64,000 bases of DNA from Collybia mongolica (Eukaryota > Basidiomycota > Agaricomycetes > Agaricales > Clitocybaceae): the NCBI GenBank assembly GCA_013420905.1, contig JAAXNY010000001.1, positions 1,922,001-1,986,000 on the forward strand. The letters run 5' to 3'. Position 1 is the first letter of the stretch, and every line of letters begins with the position of its first letter. The translations under genes and the position numbers were made by a program. Shown here in pieces: positions 54,295-64,000 of this stretch. The notes under the pieces are model-generated. The model was not told the origin of the DNA and searched no databases. It was given only the letters and a program-made list of their open reading frames with translations.

Positions 54295-57200
54295 ATGGTT
54301 GACCATAAACCTCTGCCACCAGTGCCCATCAACCTAACGACCCTCACGATTGATGCAAGAGCCCACCAAGCGCGACTTATTCGTCATCTGTTAACAGAAG
54401 CTCGCGAACCAGGACTAGAAAGCCGGAGAGAAGGATGGGCAGTTGTGTTAGAAGAAGTCCTTGACGAGTTGGGCCGCCATGTGTCTAAGGATGATTGGCT
54501 TAAGGGTATCCGGAAAGCTCGCGAAGTCAGAAGGGCCGCTCGTCAGCAACAACAAGGGTTTGCAGATAAGGCGAAATTACAGGTTGCGACCCAATCAAAG
54601 AAAGCTAAGCGGCAGGGTGATGAAGAGTTTGAGGCGATTGAAGCCACAAAGGACAGTATGGTTGGAGTTCTGCCTCAGGTGGAGGAGCCACGACAACCGC
54701 CTCCAAAGCCACCTCGTTTGAACAATGAGAGGCACCTTTTGCTATGTGTGACCCCCCTGGGTGGCCGACTTCCAGTGCCGAGCGAAGACAGCGGGTTCGA
54801 TCTCATTCCAGCCAACATTGGATGCGCGTTCGTAGCAGGAACTTTTTCACTTCAGGATACCGAACACGAGAGCACCACCATCCTCTACGGAAATAGCCAG
54901 TGGATTAGTGCGCCTTTATGCTTCATTCCTGTTTCCCTTTCCCTAACCTGCATCACGAAGTACCGACCTCAGATCAGGATATTAAAGTAATAGGCGGTAT
55001 ATTTACGTTTAAAGGCATAAATACAATCTCACAATACCGAATTCTATTCAAAATTCTTCGAATTTCAATATACATCCACCTGTCACTCATACTAGAGCAG
55101 CATCTACTCTCGGACACGAATGTCCCTTTATTCTTTCCACGTCCGAAGTTTCCATCGCCTTCTACATCGGCACCAGGCCGCCCTTCGGTGGAACGAACAG
55201 CATCTGCCGACGCCAAAGCTAAGAAACACCAGTCATTCCTACCTTCGAGCATTCTGTCTTTTTTTACGAAGAATAACATGAGCCACCGCTCTAGCACCAT
55301 AATGCCAATCCTTGGGCGCGGGGGCTCACTGGACTTAACACTGCACCCTCCCCGCCAGTCTAAACAGGAAGAGAGAACACTTAGACCATCCATAGAAACT
55401 GGAGTGGGCCGCTTGCGCCGTTTTTCCCTTATTGGAGACCGACGTCCTTCGTTAAAGAGCTCTGCTGGATCGTCGAGTGAGACGAAGGCGGCCTTCTCAT
55501 CTATCCTGAAGCAAATACAGGACAGCTCAGGACTACTATCGACATCTCCTGGTGTTTCGTTCCCTCCCCCAACTCTCATCGTCGATCTTGCCGAGAAGGA
55601 GCGGGTTAAACCTTCACGCCGGCTCAAAGGAGATGAGAAATCCGGGCTCGGGAGTCTTCTGGGGTGGGATGGGAAAGACTCTCGTGGAGGAGGGATGTCT
55701 GGAACGACTGGCTTCCTGCGACAACAAGGGATATCTGTCCTACGGTCGAGTCACGTGCCCCGGATCTCAACCGAGACCGATAAGGCAACTGCAACGATAG
55801 CCTCTCGAACTCAATCCACAGATCCAGGCGATGCTATCCTTTTTTCTGTTTGTGAACGGCCGACCTGGAAAACGTATCAGTATTATTCGGGTAATCCTGA
55901 TGGAGACGCCACACTGGGAGAAGCGATTGCTGATTTCGTGGCCCGTGCTGAAGATCCCTGCGATAAACTCGGTTGCACATACAAACGTAGCCAACACGAG
56001 CTCAGGCTTATCCATGATGGAATACTTGTAACAATCAAGGTCAACAGGATTGAACAGGGTGGACCCACTCTTGAAGATGGCCATATCGACGTTTGGGAGA
56101 GTTGTGCACTTTGCGATAGCGAATCAGAGCGGCATGAAATAAATGATGGCACATAGTAAGCCAGCACGCAGAACTCACCCCGAGACGAACCTGACCCGCC
56201 ACTCTAGTTTGCTCTCGTTTGGCAAATTTCTGGAGTTGTTGGTCTACTCGCCGGCTCTGTGCTCTTCGAACCCGACATTATGTGATCACACGGCCCCGCC
56301 ACCTCGGCCATGGCCCAATTTGCCTACGTCACGTTTGAACATCATTCGGCATTTCTCTTTGCTTACCCACGCTGTGTCTTTTTCGCTTTCGACAGTTGAG
56401 TATATTTTCGAGCTGCGGGTTCCTCGGTTGCAGATCACTCGAAGGAACGGGGATAAATCTTCGAAAGAATCAGTAGCTTCTGATTCCGAGGGACCACCTG
56501 AGGTTGATGAAGATAAGAAGGAACTACGGCGGCAGATCAAGCGGTGGTGGGAAGGTGTCACAGACCACCTGGACAAACTAGTGAGCAGAAGGCATAGAGA
56601 GGCTTGAGATGTCACCTGATCTTTTTGCTCGTCAGGAAGCGATCCTCGCTGATGAATCTTCTGGGTCTCATAAAGCCTTACCACGCTTGCCTTCTTCAGA
56701 TGACGCGTATGATGATATTGAGGTCAAGTCGGAACCATCAAGAACCCCGAGAGCGGACCCTTCGTTGCTGGGACTTCAGGTCCTACCTCTCAGTGCTCCC
56801 GTTACACCCCCACCCAACCGTTTATCAGATGGATATTTTCCCAGCACACCCACTATAATCCCTGGACCACCTCCATCTACCCCCTTCCAAACGCCATCAA
56901 ACCAGCCTTCCCATCGTCTATCGAGCATGCGCCATACGTTTCAGCGAACGGAGCAGGCCCTCTATGGCCAGCTCTCGCGCACACCCACCACGGAACTGAA
57001 TGACGTTCGGCGATCTTTCCTTTACGCGGCGAGGGGAGCTCGTAAGAGGCTCAAAGCTTGGCAAAAGAAACACCTCAAGGGTGACTTACAGGCTCCACAA
57101 GAGCTCGCAGTAGAAGAACCGGAGTGGTGGGGGAAAGGGTGTCATGTTGTGCCGGGGGGAAATGTCGTCGTTCGGGAGGACGATTGGGGTAGCATTATCT

Positions 57201-59318
57201 CTTTCACATTGAGGTTAGTCACGTACTTTAGTTCGCGGTGACGTCTCCTGATGTATATCTAGTACCCCTGATTATCAGCGCGAGCTAGCCAACCTGTCGA
57301 TTCAACGCACTTCATCCCAGCAAACCACTTCAGAACCTTCCCCAGCATCGTCAGGTCAACCATCAGGTCAATCGTCATTCCTCTCCGCTGCAGTTGGCTA
57401 CCGGCTATTCACGTCCTCGACACACACGCAACCTGACCCCGACCGGGAGGATGTGACGTGGAGTGAGCCTGAAGCATTTTCCTCTGTCATTTCGCGGAAA
57501 GAGCATCCTCGGGATCCAACAACGATACTCTCGATCCGGGAAGTGCTCCGCCAAAAATCTCCTGTGGATGGGGGTGTTTCTACCGCTTCACGTTTCGGCA
57601 GTCTTGGAACAGCTGGTTCGAAAAACGTGGTTCCACCATCGGCATGGGCGAAGCCTGACGTCCAGATCAGCATGGACGCAGCAGATGGGGAGGTCAGCGC
57701 CATACCGGACACGATGGAGTCGGCAGGGAAAATTCTGCAGGAGATCGAGTCGGTTACAGAATCGTCAAGGCCAAGTTCTAGGACTGCAAGCTTGCTTATG
57801 GGCTCTAATATCTTGGAAAGTCATATTCGCCGCGGCGACTCATCATCAATTATCTCCATCGAGAGTACGTCGACTATTGGGAGAGTGCAGGACAGCACTA
57901 TCAAACTCAATACGCCTCCTCCACCACCTCCAAAAGATCCCCGACAGGAGGAGAAATTAGAAGAGGCATCGGATAACCAGTTTGTTGCACAGACGACAAC
58001 CTCTTCATTCGCTGGGACTCTTGCGAGCGGGCTGAATAGCGCCATGAGATACATGTTGAGCGGGGCCGAAACTCCTAGACCAACATCTCCTTACGGAAAA
58101 GGCCATCACGGCCTGCTATTGGCGGACGTGGGTGGTATCGGCGAACGGCCCCATATAAAGTATGACTGGACTATCGGAAAGCGGCTCAAGTTCAGTTGCA
58201 CCGTCTACTATGCGAAACAGTTTGACATTCTGCGCCGACGATGCGGAATCAGCGACATATTCCTGAAGAGTCTGTCACGAAGTACGAATTGGGCGGCGGA
58301 TGGGGGAAAAAGCAGGTCCAACTTCTGGAAAACTTCTGATGACCGTTTCATCATTAAGACACTGGTGGATGCCTGGAATGTCGCTGACCTGTAAGCCTTA
58401 TACACGACCCTTGGCTTAGATATTAATGTTACTCCCAGACAAGTACTCATCGAGATGGCACCATCATACTTCCGATACATGGATGCTACTACAAGCAAAG
58501 CTACTGTCCTCGCTAAGATGATAGGGTTCTATACGATCGAGATTAGGAATCTTGAAACTGGAACTGTCCAGTCTCGATCAGATTTACTGGTGATGGAAAA
58601 CCTATTCTATAATCAAAAGGTAGCCAAGACCTTCGATCTTAAGGGCATCCAAGGACGAAAAGTGAAGGCAGGCGGCGGTATGAGGGAACCGCAGAGGTCC
58701 AGAACTCTTTTCGATGGAGAGTGGATCGAAGGTAGGCATCTTAAAACCGCAAAACATGTTCCCATGATTAATTGGTTCGCTTTTCAGGTCAACAGAAGAC
58801 GCTCATGTTAGTTCGGCCACATTCAAAACAGGTCCTTCAAGCAGCCATTAAGAGCGATGCCGAATATCTATCGAAGAGTAACATCATGGATTACTCGTAC
58901 GTTCTTTCTCCTTTCTTTTATGATTGTTTCTGAAAACCAGATATAGACTTCTCGTTGGAGTCGACGAAGAGCGCAAGCAGATAGCTTGCGGCCTTGTCGA
59001 CACCATTGGTTAGTCGCCCGTTATTGGCCTTCCATCAACCTGCTTACTGTGATGCAGGAAGTTACACCTTTGCGAAAACCTTGGAATACAAGGCAAAACA
59101 CGGCTTGCAGTCTGGGAAGGACGTCACCGTTGTACCACCAACGGAATACCAGGAACGGTTCGTGAGCGCTTTGGAAGGGTATTTCTTGGCCTGCCCAGGT
59201 GTGTATCAAGCCACGTCGTCTTGCGAGACTACTCAGCTGCCGCCTAGACAAATGGTCGAAACCACTTGACGAATCTAAGATTCTAAATGATGCCAGCCAG
59301 TTGCCTAGTGTTCTCTAG
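54295..59318 (+). CDS. Fab1-type phosphatidylinositol-phosphate 5-kinase
   Basis: A long plus-strand gene with about eight introns. The N-terminus (MVDHKPLPPVPINL) has no FYVE or chaperonin domain. The Cys-rich region conserved in Fab1 follows (CERPTWKTYQYYS, EDPCDKLGC, LSFGKFLELLVYSPALC, LCDHT). After a long Ser/Pro linker comes the kinase domain: KFSCTVYYAKQFDILRR, KTSDDRFIIKTL, FYNQKVAKTFDLKG, SNIMDYS, LLVGVDEERKQIACGLVD and VPPTEYQERFVSALEGYF, ending DASQLPSVL at TAG 59316-59318. Fab1 makes PI(3,5)P2 on vacuole and endosome membranes. An intron GTGCGC..CTCAG (about 54909-54974) restores frame between QWI and QDIKVIGG. The short N-terminus suggests the second, FYVE-less basidiomycete type. 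Confidence 0.85.
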
Positions 59319-59383
59319 CACGGGCACCTTACCTACGAAGATTATTTATTTATACATAACTTATTTGTGATGGATATCAACCC

Positions 59384-59653
59384 TTACACTTTATGCATGC
59401 ATGTACATCGACATCTTAACACTATTACATGGGAATATACGAAAGTCATAGGAAGTTTCAATATAATCTGAATTTTGGGGTTAACGAGAATAACCAGCGC
59501 TCTGTTTAGTTGCCAGTGCATCTGGGCATTCTCCGTTCTGACACTCTGGGTCAAGAATGCTTTCGGTAGATTACATACATATGCCGAATGTAGTTGTACA
59601 AGACGCAGCGTAAATGGGACAAGGCCCGGTGAATTAGAAACAAACCGAGGCAA
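59384..59653 (-). pseudogene. Fragment of the kinase-like gene
   Basis: The minus-strand frame reads PRFVSNSPGLVPFTLRL and later a short PKIQIILKLP. These correspond to PRFAAKNRSNSPVPFTLRL and the VILKIIQPSL strand of the copy at 60253-61338. The rest is lost or scrambled. It is a remnant of a local duplication. Confidence 0.65.
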
Positions 59654-59675
59654 AGGACGTTCCCCTTGAGCTTGA

Positions 59676-59820
59676 AATAATGGTCCAGGCTACTTGTTAG
59701 AGTTGATGAAGGGCGCAAGCCACTTGACAAATACAATATCCTGAATGATGCTTACCCACTGTTCTCTAGCATGGACGCCTCTGCTGTGAAGATTATTTAC
59801 TTATAGTACACAAAGAACAT
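59676..59820 (+). pseudogene. Duplicate fragment of the PIP-kinase 3' end
   Basis: TTGTTAGAGTTGATGAAGG and the following bases match the exon RLLVGVDEERK (59 kb copy near 58946). After an internal deletion, CCACTTGACAAATACAATA.. matches the last exon PLDESKILNDA and the 3' flank ..GAAGATTATTTA. It lies about 360 bp past the real gene end, in the same direction. Confidence 0.75.
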
Positions 59821-60252
59821 CACAGGCCTTCCAGACATGGTTTTCAAAACTTAGGTTAGCGGGTAAATAAACTGTCCTTTGACTTGCAATTAAGCCCATT
59901 ATTAAGTATGTTCCTGCTCAATCCTAAGCCCTCTGGATCTCTGCTGTTCTAGTAATTCTCGGCAGGGTATGCCCAGATGAGAAGTCTTAACTCAAAGACA
60001 AGGGAGGTTAAACTAGAAAGGGCATCAAATAAAATGATACCATTGAACAGGCGGTCTACAAGACGCATATACATTGGAGCAATCACATGGGTGACGATAA
60101 CATTTGATTCGTCGACATTGAAGGGAAAGAGTTGGAAACAGGTTCAGGGACTGGGAGCAACAGGCAATATTGCTAAGGGATTGGTGCATTAGAAGAACAT
60201 GAATGCACACAACGAAAGATAAATCGGTTAAATCTGAATACTGCGAACAGCA

Positions 60253-61338
60253 TCAATTGTCGTCCGACTCCGACGATTGAGGTTCCTCTTCATCGTCATC
60301 TGACTCCGGAATAGGTGGATGCTTCTTTAAATAGTCATTAAGCCCAGGACCATAGACTAGCCACGAACCGAAAATGCGGTCGAGATCATCCTAGTCCTTT
60401 GCCTTGAACCAAGTGCCCTCGATTCCGAATCGAGTGAATGCAAAATCTATAAAAACAGGTACGTGTGATGGCAGCGACAGCACAATATTGGTGCTTTGTA
60501 AGTCTCGGAGATACAGGCTTTTCGCGTGAATCTTTTCGGCTCCGGAAAGGGCATTTTTGTACTGGTTGGTCCTAATTTAGCATGACACACAATAAGACAT
60601 CAGACACTCACAATATCATTTATCACGGCGGACAGTCCGCTGTCAGGATCGCCAGTCCTAGACTGCGTTTCTTCGATAAAGTCTTCGAGCGCAGGGCCAT
60701 CGATGTACTCAAGAAAGAGCACCCAAGACAGTTCTCCCGACGGAGCCTTAACCTATGATTGAATTATGATATGAATATTGATCATGAGCAAGGTCGAATT
60801 GAAAACAGACTACCTGTTGAATACCAAAAAAGTAGGGGATCACTCCTCCTTGGAGATCCTTGGCCACGTCGTAGAATTCGGCCTCGTGTTTCGCAATCCT
60901 CTCGGGACACCTATACGACCAGCGGACCTCTGAGAGATCCTCTGGGACTTGGCATAAGGATGGTTGGATGATCTTCAGAATAACATTGGGAGCCATTGTC
61001 AGGGACTCGGATGTAGAGCCTTGTTCTACGGTCGTTGCGCACCAAATCTGCGACCACTTATCAAGACCAAACCGAAGTTGGCGTCCAAGGCGCAGTGTGA
61101 ACGGGACCGGGGAATTGGACCGGTTCTTCGCAGCAAAACGAGGCAAAGGGCGAGCCCCAGGAGTCTTGGATACCGGGGGTATAATAAGATTACAGTCAAG
61201 GGGTAAACCGGAATAGAAAGGCTTCTTCATGGCGAGTCTCCGATCTGCCTTCAGCATTTTCTTATGGGCTTTATATTCGCTTTCACTTTCATCATTGAAT
61301 GGGAAATGTAAATAGTCAGATGCGAAAGTTCGCGACAT
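60253..61338 (-). pseudogene. Kinase-like gene copy with nonsense mutation
   Basis: Start ATG 61338 (MSRTFASDYLHF). Exon 1 (60814-61338, 525 nt) and exon 2 (60612-60752) match the gene at 34314-35371 in length and borders. VILKIIQPSL, KHEAEFYDVAKDL and FLEYIDGPALEDFI are kept. Exon 3 has LRDLQSTNIVL and PVFIDFAF, but a TAG at 60391-60393 (AKD-stop-DDLDR, where the intact copy has Arg) cuts the acidic tail. One extra base after the intron 2 acceptor must be skipped or spliced differently. It is probably a recent pseudogene; a shortened protein could still be made. Confidence 0.75.
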
Positions 61339-62474
61339 GGTGATATTGAAGTAGGTGGGACTGGAAGGGAAAGAGAACTGGGGTCCCTTTGGGTCGGTCA
61401 TCAAGAATATATATACCACTTTCGGGAAGTAATATACATAAGTACAAACAACTCACCGAACGCGGCGGGATCCGGATATGAATTTGTAATAATGATAGAA
61501 CTAAAAAAAGAAACCTTTCTACACACAAATTAATCACTTTTATATTCTTCTTGTCACTCGTTCGCCGGTACGCCACCTTTCTCATCTCGCGGGAACCTTA
61601 TAGACAAGGCCTTTCGTGTAAAATTGCCACCGGAGCCTCATCCATTGTATATCATTGATGGCCTTGACGTTTAAAAGCACTTTACCATCAGAAACTAAAT
61701 ACAACTTAAGTTACTCAGGCCAACCAACGAAAACAAATATGTGCCTTGACAGCATAAGTAGTAACTTGAGGTGTCTGATTTGACGAAAAAAGCGATCTGA
61801 AGCAGAGACAGACTGAACCCTTGTCGGGCACAAACCAGCCAGGATCTGAATCATATCTAATTTGGCCTTGGTGTATGTAAGTGCCTAATCCAGTTGTGAC
61901 CTACGGTTCGAGAATGTTTTACCCCTAGTTATCGTGCGTGGGTAACGCTGGGCACCTTAGTGCGTGGCGCGATGTGGCGACGCCGCGATGGGGCAACTGC
62001 GATCATGCGCCATCTCAAAGCTTAGCTAACAAGGAAAAATAAACCATTCCATTGGCGGAATTGACCAAAGAATGGAGATCGGGCATTGGAAATCATGGTC
62101 ACGGACAAGAACAACTTTCGAAGTCTTGGGCCGTCAGACCAAAGTCTACAGCGCTTTTGAATATCACTATTCTAGCTGATGTCACTGACTCACCGGAAGC
62201 ATCCGAGCGGCACGCGCAGACGCAAACCAACCAGCTTCACTAGGACTGCGCCGGTAATATTTCTCCGCTGGTGACCGCTAACCGGGACCGTTGAACGACT
62301 GACTCGGCTATTTCGCCAACTAACGCCGATTCCAAGCCGATTCTTAACTTCTCCTCCGTACCGCCATAAGAAAATGGTGGACATTGAACTTCTCACAGCA
62401 CGATCCCTTAAATTATTTCGAACAGGTCTGTATGGTCAATGTCTGGTCCGTTATCTTATAACGTGGAAGGAACG
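61339..62474. other. Intergenic region
   Basis: The part up to about 61420 is upstream of the kinase-like copy and resembles the 5' flank of the other copy (QFSFPSSPTYFNIT against KFTFSKSSPVPFNVA if translated). Beyond it no gene is seen. Confidence 0.5.
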
Positions 62475-62687
62475 ATGGCGGGCACTGAGGGAGACGGCAA
62501 TCCCGGCAATCCCGTCACACTTACCACATTCAACGAGTTCCTGTCCACTGCGCAGATCGAGCAAAATACTACCATCTGGTGAGAACTTCTCCACACACAC
62601 ACACTTAAACCGAGGACTCGTAAAACCATTCTTCCTGCTGTAACAGGTATTCTGTGGGCCCCTGGTTGTCTAATATAATGGAGGAAG
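62475..62687 (+). CDS. 5' part of an unidentified gene
   Basis: ATG 62475 gives MAGTEGDGNPGNPVTLTTFNE to TTIW. An intron (62579-62646, GTGAGA..TAACAG) is followed by YSVGPWLSNIMEE up to a GTCTCA near 62688. Both exons read like real coding sequence, but I cannot follow the gene further. An A14 run and unrelated sequence follow at 62713, so the gene may be truncated by an insertion. Confidence 0.4.
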
Positions 62688-63417
62688 GTCTCAATCCCTT
62701 GATCCCGTGTGCAAAAAAAAAAAAAACACTTACGCCACCCCATGAGAGTGTCACAACCTCTTGATTTTGTTTCTCGCCGCTCTTTCAACAATCTGGATGC
62801 ATTGAACCATTCATAGCCTGCTGGCTCAGATGCCAAGTGTTTGATGGAGAGATAAGGGGTCGGGAAATAATCAAATAAAACAAACTACTGTTCAAGGGTT
62901 CTAGATCTGCCAATGATATGGAGCTCATGCCTTCGTTTCTGTAATCCGCCCCACTCCGGGGTCCTATCCGGAACGGTACTAATTGCTATCGAGTTAGGCA
63001 GGAGGGTTTGCCACAAACGCCGCAATCTTTAGACCGCGGGATATGGCATGCTGGTGCCGCTGGTAGAGCCGGCTCCCTACCTATGTGGGCCCACACCATC
63101 TCTATTCATCGGGGATTCCAATCCGACCTTCGCCCCTGAGGCATATGTGGTCGCAGGGTATGGGACAGTATAATCAAACTCGTACTCTGTGGGTAAGGGC
63201 TCTCCGAAGGTGTTGCCACAAGTGATTAGAATGTTTCTGTCCTTGAGACCCCCTTGATTGACTGTATCGAGGTGACCTTTCTATTCATATTCCCAAACTA
63301 GATACTGACCTTGGTTCAGAGCCATAAGTCTGTCTATAAGAGGTACTGACACCGTTTACTTATCAATCATACCGATTCCTCACATTTCGCCCCACCAGTC
63401 AATCGCACAGCCTACCA
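62688..63417. other. Spacer with a minus-strand coding-like stretch
   Basis: The minus strand at about 62738-62860 reads LASEPAGYEWFNASRLLKE and continues to LMGWRK beside the A-run, then nothing recognisable. It could be an exon or a retrocopied fragment with its A-tail. Confidence 0.35.
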
Positions 63418-63952
63418 ATGCCCTCTCCCAGCACACAAACCCCCACCTGGACGCAATTTATATGCGGTAGCCTCCCACAGTGTCGCACAAGGTCCCTTCG
63501 TGCGACTGCGGATACTCTACAGACTCATATGGCATCTAGAACTGTGATGGAATCTTGTGGAGCTGCAACGACACGCAAATTGGATCAACTAATTAGTAAA
63601 GATTTAGAAAAATTTACTAACAAAGTGCTCAAGGTACTTGAGATGATTAGCAACCCTACCAGCCTCGAAGAGTATGATCACACGCTCTTCAATGAGCAAG
63701 ACGTAGCGTAAGTTTTCTTTCTTAGCATCATATTGTTCTTATTGAATTTGTTTACCCAGAGAGATGATACACATGAATGTTTTAACTGTCGTGAAGGATG
63801 CCCTCACGAAGTATATATTTTCATCTGGCGTATTCCGTTATGCAGCGGTCCACCAGGCTGAATGTTACTTTATAAATATTCGCACTCAGCACAAGTCCGA
63901 GCACGGTATACCTAATGCTACTGTGTATTTCTGCAAAATAATAACCAGCTGA
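63418..63952 (+). CDS. Small hypothetical protein, two exons
   Basis: ATG 63418 (MPSPSTQTPTWTQF) leads to ..LFNEQDVA. A GTAAGT..CCCAG intron (63709-63760) joins in frame to EMIHMNVLTVVKDAL, ending KIITS and TGA 63950-63952. The product is about 160 residues with helix-like central segments (KFTNKVLKVLEMIS) and no signal peptide. The family is not recognised. Confidence 0.5.
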
Positions 63953-64000
63953 TTTTAGACTCAACAAGATGTGATCATTACTTGGTGTTTGAACACCTCG

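Noticed and set aside
54940..54990. Frameshift in the PIP-kinase gene
   Set aside because: A 66-nt intron with GTGCGC donor, CTAAC branch-like site and CAG acceptor joins QWI to QDIKVIGG in frame.

Overview
The window reads as nuclear DNA of a mushroom-forming basidiomycete (Agaricomycete). Genes are cut by many GT-AG introns of about 45-65 nt. The protein families are typical of that class: Plavaka transposase, DUF6698, GH51 arabinofuranosidase, GMC alcohol oxidase, F-box/LRR families and an expanded kinase-like family. No bacterial signals, CRISPR arrays, rRNA genes or credible tRNA genes were seen. All splice sites, families and start codons were assigned by eye.

Bases 1-23600 are a transposon graveyard. 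A non-LTR (LINE) element with an APE endonuclease starts at 616. A chromodomain Ty3/Gypsy element (Gypsy-1, 1159-8100, minus strand, 476-bp LTRs, target duplication AAATC) sits inside its ORF1. The LINE is cut off at 9894 by a second Gypsy element (Gypsy-2, 9895-17411, minus). Gypsy-2 has unequal LTRs (1726 and 506 bp), no target duplication and unrelated flanks. Its right end abuts the last exon of a decayed DUF6698 gene, followed by a decayed Plavaka transposase (19269-23593). Nearly all damage is C-to-T change at CpG: CGA codons read TGA in the LINE, Gypsy-1, DUF6698 and Plavaka, every LTR-LTR mismatch is a CpG transition, and the Gypsy-2 polymerase lost a catalytic Asp the same way. This fits methylation plus deamination of repeats.

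Bases 25700-41400 hold a multi-pass membrane protein, a small membrane protein on the opposite strand, two F-box/LRR paralogs of very different base composition, a tandemly duplicated 0.53-kb unit with Pol III-like boxes, a kinase-like gene and a cyclin-like gene. Bases 41800-51100 hold a secreted GH51 arabinofuranosidase (with an apparent 3-nt exon), a spliceosomal-type cyclophilin and an alcohol oxidase. The first and last fit plant-polymer and methanol metabolism.

Bases 54300-61340 hold a Fab1-type PIP kinase followed by remnants of a local duplication: a kinase-like fragment, a copy of the PIP-kinase 3' end, and a larger kinase-like pseudogene. The right end contains a 5' gene fragment and a small two-exon hypothetical gene.
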